In this document: one piece after another, positions 1 to 10,100 of the stretch
Layout: each line of letters opens with the position of its first letter
Position numbering within the stretch: position 1 is the stretch's first letter
Assembly: GCA_037013495.1 (NCBI GenBank)
Contig: CM072801.1
Location: 12,448,501-12,512,500 of the forward strand
DNA from: Hippophae tibetana
Taxonomy: Eukaryota; Streptophyta; Magnoliopsida; Rosales; Elaeagnaceae
DNA: 64,000 nt
Reading direction: 5' to 3'
Notes under the pieces: generated by a model
Told to the model about the DNA's origin: nothing
Seen by the model: only the letters and a program-made list of their open reading frames with translations
Database searches by the model: none
Translations under genes and position numbers: made by a program

Positions 1-268
1 TCTAACAGCTGACACATGACTTGCCACTTATGTCTTGGAAACCTAATATTCATTTCAATTACAAAGAAAACGTTCATGATTAGTTCGGTTGTTTAGCCTT
101 GATGTTAGAACCTTTAATTTATTCTGAACAAAATTATAGATCAACTACAATAAATAGAGCTAATAAATATGCAAATTGATTATGTAAATGTGTGTTAGAA
201 TTTAGATGAAGTCATCGTGATTTTCTTTTTCCACTCTCAAGTCCGAATGATCCTTATGCTAACTCCAG

Positions 269-1397
269 GAAAGTGAAAGCGAGGAAGAAGCACTTGATGA
301 AGTTGATGATGATGTGGAGGAAGAACATGAAAATGAACCTGAAACACCATTGCAAGCTGAGCCCTTTAAGAAGTCCTTTGGAACTTCCCTACCTCCAAAA
401 GAGTCAGAAAGACAACTTTCAAAGAAGGAACTAAAGAAAAAGGAGCTTGAAGAACTTGAAGCTGTTCTTGCTGAACTAGGATGCAATACTAAAAGTGAGA
501 CCAGTGGCAAAGGTCATTCTCGCTGTGCTTTAGCATCTATTTACATTTAGGCCTATCGATCCTTTATCTTCTAACTTTTATTGGGTGGATGGTTGTCTTT
601 GGTGCTAAGTAGTGTAATATAGCAATTCATTTACTGGTCCAAGATACCCCCAATTTTAAGGTTCCCAAGTCTTTTCCATTATAAATCTAATTCTACTTTG
701 AAGATAAAAAATATAAAGTTGGTGATGGTGTCATTTCATGCAATTTATTGGAAATAAACTGATTTTATTTGCTTAATAATTTTCTTCCTGTTATAGAGAA
801 AATGAAGTAGCATTACTCTATAAAAATTGTTTCAACATTTGGAAAGTGGGTGAGATCTTTAGTTAGCATCCTTTATGATGTCTCATACTAGTCATCTTTT
901 TTTTCTCAACTGAAAATGTATTGTTCATCTTGTGTCATGCAATCTGAATTTTGTTAATTAAACATCGAGATTGTTCCTTAATGTTTGATCTCGATGAATA
1001 CCGTTCTTCTGTATCTGCAGATGTTGCACAAGAGAAGATGGAAACAGTCATTGGAGAGGTGGAAAAGAAGGAGAATGCCCCTGGGGAAAGCAAGTCTGCA
1101 AAAAAGAAGAAGAAGAAGGACAAATTGTCGAAGGAACAGAAAAAGGCCCAGGACCAGCCTGATGGCACAGACAATGGTAATGGAGCTGAAGAAGCTGCTG
1201 TGGGGGAGAGGGCCGAAGATTCTACCGAAGTCAAAGAGCGGCTTAAGAAGGTGAGTTCTATGAAGAAGAAGAAGTCAAGCAAAGAGATGGATGCTGCTGC
1301 CAGGGCCGCTGCAAGTGAAGCTGCTGCGAGGAGTGCAAAGCTAGCTGCTGCAAAGAAAAAAGAGAAGAATCACTATAATCAGCATCCCATGCGGTAA
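269..1397 (+). CDS. 3' end of a Lys/Ala-rich nuclear protein, rRNA-processing EFG1-like (tentative)
   Basis: These are the last two coding exons of a gene that starts before the window. Exon A runs 269-512 (acceptor CCAG before 269, donor AG|GTCATT). Exon B runs 1021-1397 (acceptor CTGCAG, stop TAA). The phases match: exon A ends on codon base 1 and exon B begins on codon base 2. An alternative donor at 495 (GTGAG) is also in phase. The protein is acidic at first (Glu/Asp run), then has a Lys/Glu-rich helix with the motif KKELKKKELEELEAVLAELG, several poly-Lys patches that look like nuclear or nucleolar signals, an Ala/Lys-rich helix, and the C-terminus KKKEKNHYNQHPMR. From memory this tail resembles plant EFG1-like (DUF2361) proteins of pre-rRNA processing. 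I see no catalytic motif. The existence of the gene is fairly sure; the name is not. Confidence 0.55.
513..1020 (+). other. Intron of the EFG1-like gene
   Basis: This T-rich stretch separates the two terminal exons, beginning GTCATT and ending CTGCAG. No other gene or repeat is seen in it. Confidence 0.5.
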
Positions 1398-4270
1398 AGT
1401 TGCTCAGTTGTTTTGGTTGTCCTTTTTCTTTCTCATATTATGAGCATGTACTTTCCATTTGTTGAACGGATAAATAAACATTAGAAACTGGTTTTTTGAA
1501 CATTAATGTCAATGAGATAGTTGCTTTACTAGAAAGAAGAAGGAAAGTGCTTGCTTATTTAATCCTTTTGTTCTTTGCTGAGACTTTGATGATGTATCAC
1601 ATCTGGGTCATATAAAACTCAAAACCTGTGAGGGGAATATTCTAAGCCACCCCTTAATGAGGGGGTGGGACAAATTGGGTCATATAAAACTCAAAACCAT
1701 GACAAAACAAGAGGAGTGCACCAATGTACTACCCCTTTTTTTTTCGATCGTAGGTTGCATTCCTGAGCACAACATGATGGGATTTTATAAACGTGAGACT
1801 GTTAAGTGAAACAAGAGGAGTGCACCAATGTGCTTGACCCTTGGTTTCGATCTTTAGGTTGAGTTCTTGTGCACAACATGATGGGATTTTGTAAACGTGA
1901 GACTGTTCAATGAAACAAGAGTAGTGCACCAATGTGCTACCTCTTGGTTTCGATCTTAGATTGTGTTCCTGAGCACAACATGATGGGATTTTATAAACGT
2001 GAGACTGTTCAGTCTACAACCTGTGAACGCCAAGGCATGCATGTTTTCTTGAAGATTTGAGGATCAACTTAAGAAAACATTATGAGTTGGGTTGATGAGG
2101 CTGATATCAATTAATTCCTAGTCGGATGAGTAAATGAATTTTTAAATGAGATTTGAGTACAAGAGTGATTTTCGTTTCTTCTTCTTTTTGTTCGGTAAGG
2201 TTTTTATTTTGTTGAATTTCTTTAGTTAATTTTCTTGTATGGTGCTTAATCTGTTTGGAGTAGCGCAATCTCGCTGTTTGGGTTAAGTATAAACTAAACA
2301 TTTTCAATATGACAAATCTAGCATCTAGCTTATAGTGTCACATAAGCTTTCAGCGTGGATGCCTCTAGGACATTAGATGCAGTCTGCTGCTGACCTGATA
2401 AAATTTGCTGGCGTGACATTTTGATTTTTTTTTGTGGCTTTTTTTCATATATAATATTCTTTTATTTTTTTCCTAAGCATGATTATCGTATCTTTATTTT
2501 TTCATTTTTAATCAACTATATTTTCTATTAAATTTAGTAACTAATGATAAACATGTAAGTTTAAATAATTAACGTTTAGTATATTTTTAATAAGTTACTT
2601 AATAGAAAGCTTTTATTAATTTAAATATTTCTAGTTTAACACCCTTTATTTCTTATCCTTAATTGAAAAACAATAATTTTTGATTGATTAATTGAAATAT
2701 TACTCATTTAAAATATTATTATTTTAAAGACTTTTTGTAATACCAATTATCAAAAATTCATTCAAGGGTATTTGTAATATTATTTTTATTATTATAAAAT
2801 TAAATAATAATTGATAGTTTTTGGATTACATAAACAAAGATAATTAATAAAGTTAGAGATGTTAAATTTTAATGAATAAATCACAATATGAAATTTCATT
2901 AAAATTAATTTTTAAAATGTTGCTAAATGCATTTCATATAACAAAATTTGAGTTTTATGCATGTATTAAGCTATACATTTTTAAAAAAAGCTCAAAAGCA
3001 TTGCAATAATGGCTTGTGAAAAATATAATCAATAGATTGTAAAGTTTAATCAAAATATATTATTCAAAAAATGGTCAAGAGTAATTCTATTTACCAAAGG
3101 TCTAAGTAAGTCAAAAAAATTGAAAAAAAAACGCAATATAAGATGCCTCATTAAGTTTTTTTAATACTTTAATCTATTAATTTTAAATAGTTAAAATTAA
3201 TTTTAGTTTTTCAAAGTAGTTCCAATAAATAAGTAAGAAGTCAAAATTAACTTACTATTAGGGTACACATGAGTTATGTTTTAATATATATATTTTATCT
3301 AAATAAAGAAATTAAAATAAAATTTTAATATTCTTTATTTTCATACAGAGATTAAAAAAATAACTTATGGTACGATATATAAGTTGTATATCTATATAAA
3401 GAAATTAAAGTATAATTTATGGGCAAGGAAAATTAAATTATATTTTAATATTACTTATTTATATAAAACATAAAAATACAACTTATATAAGAAAAATATT
3501 ATATAAAATCGTAAGGATCTTTTAAGAATAAGAACAAATAATAAATATTTAAAACAATAGCGCTGGATAGTATTTTGGGTTAATCAACTATAAAGTGGTT
3601 GATTTGTATCGGGTATAAAAATTTGAGTATAGAAAAATGTAAGAAACTAAGAAGATTTAAATTCTAAATTAATATATATATATATATATATTAAGTAATT
3701 TTTTAATATAATTTATTTAAATTAATATGTTTTTCATTTGTTAATGAATTTAATAGAAAATTAGTTAAGTGAAAATAAAAAATATAAAGAAACCAATATT
3801 ATGTGTAGAAAGAAAATAAAAGAAAATTATAAATCAAAAAAATTGGGCATAAAATATCACATCATTGGTTTTTGTTATTATGTCAACAGGATGTATCTGA
3901 CGTGACATTAGCTTGTCATCTATACCGAACACTTAAGTGTCAAATATATATGTTAGATTTGTCATTTAGAAAATATTGATTTTAGAAGTTTATTGTGGTG
4001 GACTTCTTACCCTATTTATTCAGATTGTCCTTTCTAGTATTGATTAAACAACAAATAAGGAACAAAAGTATGGGACAAAAAGAAAGGAAATTTCATGCAA
4101 AGATTCAAAATTGTTGACAAAGAAATGTCAAGGTAAACTATTTTAATCAAGATCAATAGTTGAAACTCATGAATAATAACAGCACCATCCGACATCTACC
4201 CATATAACTTTTATTAATATAATCTATTTAGGGCAATCATCTTTACATGTTAAATAATGTATTCATGTCC
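1398..4270. other. Intergenic spacer with tandem repeats, then AT-rich DNA
   Basis: Just downstream of the EFG1-like stop lies a repeat cluster at 1605-2014. It includes a direct repeat of GTCATATAAAACTCAAAACC near 1608 and 1679, and the 104-bp tandem units listed separately. From about 2400 to 4200 the DNA is very AT-rich with no convincing reading frame. The last few hundred bases must hold the BAHD promoter. Confidence 0.6.
1705..2014 (+). repeat. Three tandem copies of a 104-bp unit
   Basis: Units begin with AAACAAGAG at 1705, 1809 and 1913, so the spacing is exactly 104 bp; the last copy ends near 2014. Each holds the conserved blocks GTGCACCAATGT, a TTCGATC-containing centre, and ATGATGGGATTTTRTAAACG followed by TGAGACTGTT. 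The copies differ by scattered substitutions and small indels, so the array is not brand new. Confidence 0.85.
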
Positions 4271-4277
4271 TATAAAT
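4271..4277 (+). promoter_or_regulatory. TATA box of the BAHD gene
   Basis: TATAAAT lies 44 bases before the chosen start codon at 4315. The next upstream in-frame ATG, at 4276, overlaps this box and so is unlikely to be in the mRNA. This favours 4315 as the start. The predicted 5'UTR is very short, about 10-15 nt. Confidence 0.5.
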
Positions 4278-4314
4278 GCCACTGCACATCCATGTCCTCA
4301 TTCAGCAGTCCATC

Positions 4315-5685
4315 ATGGCTTTCTCCGGAGTACAAGAACTCAATTTTCCTCAACTTAACGTCCCTATCACTATTGATCATGTATATACAGTTATGCCTTC
4401 AGTTCCGACTCCAGCTATTCCCGGCAAAACTTTATTCCTCTCAAACCTCGACGACATCATTGGAGCCCGTGTTTTCACCCCGACAATATATTTTTATTCA
4501 TCACAACGTCAAACCCCTGTTGCAAAGACACTACGTGATGCTCTAGCTTGTGTTTTAGTTCCTTACTACCCTTTATCAGGTAGGCTTAGAGAAACCAAGA
4601 ATGGGAAGCTAGAAGTGTTTTTTGGACAAGAACAAGGAGCACTTCTAGTAGAAGCACATTCTGAATTGACACTAGCTGAATTGGGAGACTTGGTTGTCCC
4701 AAACCCTGCATGGATTCCATTGATATATAGGTTTCACAATGAAGAGCCATACAAAGTTCTTGACATGCCATTGCTTATAGCTCAGGTAACTCTATTTAGC
4801 TGTGGTGGATTTAGCATTGGTTTGAGACTCTGTCATTGCATATGTGATGGACTTGGTGCTATGCAATTCATTAGTGCTTGGGCATCAACGGCAAAAGCAG
4901 GCAAGTTGATAGCCAACCCTGAACCATGTTGGGACAGAGAGTTTTTTGGACCTCGCGATCCTCCACTTGTTAAGTTCCCGCACACTGAGTTCATGAGTAT
5001 CGACGATGGTTCCACCCTAACAACGAGTCTATGGGAAGCCAAGCCGGTTCAAAAATGTTATAGAATTGGCCATGAGTTTCAAGCACGGCTTAAAACTTTG
5101 GCTCAACCGGACGAAAAGACTAGTTGTACTACTTTTGATGCTATGGCTGCTCATGTTTGGAGGTCATGGGTTAAAGCCCTTGACGTGAAACCAATAGATT
5201 ATACACTTAGGCTTACATTTTCAGTCAATGGTCGACATAAGCTAAAAAACCCACCATTAAAACAAGGTTTTTATGGCAATGTAGTTTGTGCAGCATGTGT
5301 TACAAGCACTGTAGAAGAGCTTGTGCATGGTAGGCTCTCGGACACCACTCGTTTGGTTGGTGAAGCACGACTTGGTGTCACGGAAGATTATGTGAGATCA
5401 ACTGTGGATTATGTTGAAATGGATAGACCTAAGAGGTTAGAATTTGGAGGTAAATTGACAATAACTCAATGGACAAGATTTTCAATATATGAGCGTGCAG
5501 ATTTTGGATGGGGAAGACCATTGTATGCTGGTCCTATAGACTTGACTCCTACACCACAAGTTTGTGTTCTCTTACCACAAGGAGAGGCTGATCCAACTGG
5601 CGCAATGGTCGTTTGTATTTGTTTGCCTCAATCTGCAACAAAGAAATTCACAGAACTTTTGTGTTTGTTGGATGCTAGAAATTGA
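4315..5685 (+). CDS. BAHD-family acyl-CoA-dependent acyltransferase
   Basis: A single uninterrupted exon encodes 456 residues, the usual BAHD length. The catalytic HxxxD motif is present as HCICD (His174, Asp178). The structural DFGWG motif begins at Asp396 and is followed by GRPLYAG. Family-typical N-terminal features include SNLDD near residues 43-47 and the YYPLSGR block at 84-90. BAHD enzymes move an acyl group from acyl-CoA to an alcohol or amine in the cytosol; His acts as the general base. Overall it looks most like the plant proteins annotated 'omega-hydroxypalmitate O-feruloyl transferase-like' (At1g27620 type), whose substrate is not settled, so I give no substrate. The start MAFSGVQ is chosen over an ATG 39 bases upstream because that one lies in the TATA box. 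No intron, frameshift or lost key residue is seen, so it is probably functional. Confidence 0.92.
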   Translation: MAFSGVQELNFPQLNVPITIDHVYTVMPSVPTPAIPGKTLFLSNLDDIIGARVFTPTIYFYSSQRQTPVAKTLRDALACVLVPYYPLSGRLRETKNGKLEVFFGQEQGALLVEAHSELTLAELGDLVVPNPAWIPLIYRFHNEEPYKVLDMPLLIAQVTLFSCGGFSIGLRLCHCICDGLGAMQFISAWASTAKAGKLIANPEPCWDREFFGPRDPPLVKFPHTEFMSIDDGSTLTTSLWEAKPVQKCYRIGHEFQARLKTLAQPDEKTSCTTFDAMAAHVWRSWVKALDVKPIDYTLRLTFSVNGRHKLKNPPLKQGFYGNVVCAACVTSTVEELVHGRLSDTTRLVGEARLGVTEDYVRSTVDYVEMDRPKRLEFGGKLTITQWTRFSIYERADFGWGRPLYAGPIDLTPTPQVCVLLPQGEADPTGAMVVCICLPQSATKKFTELLCLLDARN

Positions 5686-7187
5686 AGTTGGAGTTTATTA
5701 ATACTAAGCTATCACATCAAGGCCGATTTGAGTTTTAATAAGGAACAAGACAAAGCAATAACTATACAAATTACAAACCATCTATGTCAACTTTTAAAGT
5801 ATTGAGTAATTTAAAGCATTCGATTATTTCTTACAGGAAAGGGATCACAGGAACATATTTTTTATCAAAAAAAATTAATAATATTATTTATGGTTTATCT
5901 TTTAAACATCCTAAAATGCTTTTTGTGTATAATTAAAAATTAAATAGGTTTTTGGTTAATCTCGTAGCTTATTATATATAAAAAATTCCTTAATTATTTT
6001 TAAGTGAGATTTATAATTTTTTAAAACATTTTGAGTATCAAATATCATGATCTTAAAAATTGTTTTTAAAAATATAGAAGTTAAAAATTCAACAATTTTA
6101 ATTAAAATTGATTTTTTTTCTTTCAATCAAATCCCTGTATATATATTTTTTCTCTTTTAGATCTCTTTTATCGGAAAAGAAGTCGTCCTCTATAAGAATT
6201 TTCTATAATTGTGTTATTTTATTTTTATTATAATTTAAAAACCAATTACAATTAAAATAACTTTGATCTAAATCTTATATCTAAAATGACATATTCTTGT
6301 ACGGATTGACTTTAAATAGGCACGTTTTTACTTGTAGATCTAATTTAGATATAGATCTATTGGTTTAATAATTAAAGATAGTGATATTATGTGATGAAAT
6401 ACATAAATAAAATTAAATTGGTTGATACGGTTAAAGCAATTCATAAAAAAAAAAAAAAATAATCCAAAATAATGTTTATGTAGTAATATATCTATTTATT
6501 ATATTTGATTATACATTTGAGTCCTCATTTATCTTCTAAGTTCAATAAACCAACATAAGATAGGCTTTAAACGTTGATCGCTGAAAGTCACCGTCATTTG
6601 AATTATGTTGTTTTCGTCATTCTTCAGAGTCGTTTAGCCTAACTGAAACAACTTACCATCTTGCGCACCTTTTGTTATATGACAATACATTGGCTTAGCT
6701 GGTCTCGAAGGCTTTGAACCTGCGAAGAAAAACCATCTCTTTCTCCTAGCTGTCCTCTCTATCTCCCCCTTGTAAAATTCATTTCTATAATTCTCAACTC
6801 CATTATTCATTCCAATTTAGCTATTTAATTTTTCAATTATTTTCCGATCAAACTAACTTTCAGATTTAGAATCCTTGATTGGATGCTCCATTCTAATTTT
6901 CCACTGATTTCTTGTACACAGATGATCAATTGGGACTTGTTAGGGTTTGATCGATAACAACTAAGCTGAAATTGGAATAATTGCAAAGAGAACCGTAAGA
7001 ACTGGGGGCGAATCAGTCTAGGTCTCACCATAGCCCGGCGGCAGCGCCACCGGTTAAAGCCGGCGTGGGACTCTGGTTCTTTCTTCGCCATAAGAATGCA
7101 CCTCGGACCCACACTCTTCAATACCTGTCTAACGTAGAGTCTGTCAGCCGCCATCAAGCAACCGATCATCTCAACAACCAAGCTACT
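5686..7187. other. Spacer with GRV2 promoter and 5'UTR
   Basis: AT-rich DNA runs to about 6700. It then becomes more balanced and pyrimidine-rich (CTTTCTCCTAGC, CTCTATCTCCCCC near 6740-6770), typical of a plant core promoter and leader. The GRV2 5'UTR is expected between about 6780 and 7187. A short uORF at 7096-7137 is listed separately. No other gene is seen. Confidence 0.5.
7096..7137 (+). promoter_or_regulatory. Upstream ORF in the GRV2 leader
   Basis: ATG at 7096 opens a 13-codon frame ending at TAG 7135-7137, about 50 bases before the chosen GRV2 start and in another frame. It would lie in the 5'UTR if transcription begins upstream of 7096. Its effect on translation is inference. Confidence 0.4.
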
Positions 7188-10100
7188 ATGCCTACCATGG
7201 AAAGCTCTATTCAGTCATCAAAGTCTGGAGCTGCTCCACTCGAAGAGCCTGAGTACTTGGCTCGCTACATGGTTGTTAAGCACTCGTGGCGAGGTCGCTA
7301 TAAGCGAATTTTCTGCATATCTAGTGCCTCCATTATCACTTTGGATCCTTTGACTTTGGTTGTCACCAATGCCTATGAAGTTGCTGGTGATTTCGAGAGT
7401 GCAGCTCCCATTATTGGTCGCGATGACAATTCAAATGAGTTTAATATGAGTGTTCGGACTGATGGTCGTGGCAAATACAAAGCTATCAAGTTTTCTTCGA
7501 GATATAGAGCTAGTATATTGACGGAGTTGCATAGGATTAGATGGGATAGATTGAACCCTGTAGCAGAGTTCTCCGTACTTCATTTGCGGCGACGGAACTC
7601 GGAGTGGTTGCTTTTCGTAAGTTCTCTTTCTTTAATATATGTAGAAGTTAATCTGATTTGCATTTTTTTTATTGGAAAACTCTAGGGAGAAAAGTCTTGA
7701 AAATCAATTTCCTGATTTTTACCATGTCGAATTTATACGAAATGCATCATTTTTTTATCAATGCTTTGAAAATTGGCTGTTGTCTGTGGTCTATATATGG
7801 AGTCGTTAAATCACTGTTCAAGACTGCTGAACGAATGGATTTTCTAATTCATTGTTTGTGCAGAAACTAAAAGTTACTTATGTGGGGGTTGAGCTTATTG
7901 AATTAAGATCTGGAGATCTCCGCTGGTGCTTGGATTTCAGAGACATGGCTTCCCCTGGCATCGTATTACTGTCTGATGCTTATGGAAAGAAAAATATTGA
8001 ACAGGGAAGCTTTGTTCTTTGCCCTTTATATGGAAGAAAAAGTAAAGCTTTTCAAGCTGCTCCTGGGACCACAAATTCTGCTATCATTGCAAATTTGGTA
8101 ACACTTATCTCACACCATTTAAAGTATGAATTAGTTTCTTTGTTTCTCAGGCATTTTTCATAAAGTTTGCTTTACTCTAATATGTCTTTGATGTTGAGAA
8201 CTTCCACCAGATTGGTTGTCAGAGTGCATGCCAATCGTATCAATACTTATATTAGTGTGTATGCTTTGCAGACTAAAACAGCTAAATCGATGGTTGGATT
8301 GTCAATATCTGTGGACACCGCTCAGTCTCTCAGTGTATCAGAGTATATCAAGCAAAGAGGTAGTTCATTTGTTCCCTTGATGAGGTCTACTCTTCAGATA
8401 TCTTGATACTCTTCATTCTGCTGCTGCTTCATTTTTTGGGCTTCTCTTAATTTATCTGTAAAATGCAGCAAAAGAGGCAGTTGGAGAGAAGGAAACTCCT
8501 TGTGGGCTTTGGTCAGTAACAAGGTTGAGGTCTGCAGCTCATGGGACTTTAAATGTCCCTGGATTGAGCTTGGGAGTTGGCCCAAAAGGTGGACTTGGGG
8601 AACATGGTGATGCTGTATCTCGCCAACTTGTTCTGACAAAGGTTTCACTTGAAGAAAGGCGTCCAAAGAACTATGAAGTAAGCTGATGAGTGTTTTCAAG
8701 CTTATATTAATGGTTTTTGGATGATTCCTGAATTGCATGCACTGTCTTTTCTCAAGTTTGCTTTATGTCTAAGATATCTACTTAAAGCAATGCGAAATTT
8801 AGGTGTCCATAATTGTTTAGAAACATTAATAGTTTTTTCAATAACAAGCGTAGGCTATAGAGGGTCTTTTTCATGTTGTCTTTTTAGGAGATTCATACCT
8901 TCATTTCTCACTTATGTTAGAAAGGTGAAGGGAACAAGCTATTCAATATATATTACGTCTTTCTTCAATGAACATCAACTTGTTATTTGATTCTAGTTTT
9001 TCTAGGACTTCATGTTTGATCCGAAGGAAGAAACCTTTGAGGGTCATTTGGTTTTTAACGTACTATTATCTTCTGTGAATGGTCAATCCATTATAAGCAT
9101 TAGGCTTTTTAGATATGCACAATGTATTATTTATGGCTATATGTATATTATATATATACTTATAGACAATAACATATATGTAATGTTATAATGTGAAGTG
9201 TTAAAAAATTCATTTATTAATATGAATGCCTACTAGTTATATCAAATTTTGAGAAATGTCCCTAGATGTGTGCAGGCTGTTATTGTTCGACCTTTATCTG
9301 CAGTAAGTGCTCTTGTTCGGTTCGCAGAAGAGCCTCAAATGTTCGCAATTGAGTTCAATGATGGATGCCCTATATATGTAAGCATTTAGTAATTTCATAG
9401 TGCTTTCCTAATCCTCTTGATGGTACACTTTCTGATGTTATGGCATATACTGTATAGGTTTATGCAAGCACATCCCGTGATAGCTTACTCTCAGCAGTTC
9501 GGGATGTTTTGCAAACAGAAGTAGGTAGATGTGTTCTCTCTGGGATATTAATAGAGTTCTACCTGTAAATGTGTACAGAACCATGTTTCTTTGCATTTTG
9601 TACTAAATATAGTTACTATTTGTGGCTTCCTTTTATGTGTTTTGGTGTGGTTGACATACATGTCAATTTTTTCAGGGTCAGTGTGCTGTGCCAGTGTTAC
9701 CAAGACTGACAATGCCTGGTCATCGTATTGATCCGCCTTGCGGGAGAGTACATTTTCTTTTTGGAAAACAGCAGACTAGTGCCGATTTGGAGAGTGCATT
9801 GATACATTTGAAACAATTGGCAACATCTGCAAAAGATGCAGTTGCTGAAGGTGGTTCTGTTCCTGGATCAAGAGCTAAACTATGGCGTAGAATTAGAGAG
9901 TTCAATGCATGTATACCATATAGTGGTGTTCCTCCGAACACTGAAGTACCAGAAGTTACTTTGATGGCCTTAATAACAATGCTTCCAGCTACGCCAAATC
10001 TTCCTCCAGAATGTCCTCCATTGCCATCCCCTTCACCTAAAGCAGCTGCCACGGTTATTGGTTTTGTTGCATGTTTACGTCGATTACTAGCTTCAAAAAG

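Noticed and set aside
259-1282. Minus-strand Ser/Phe-rich frames at 259-510 and 935-1282
   Set aside because: They are complements of the Glu/Lys-rich EFG1-like exons.
1705-2014. CRISPR-like array
   Set aside because: Whole 104-bp units repeat with no unique spacers, in a plant nuclear context.
7065-7187. Extended N-terminus for GRV2 from 7065
   Set aside because: That start is GTG, not ATG; plant nuclear genes rarely use it and relatives lack this extension.
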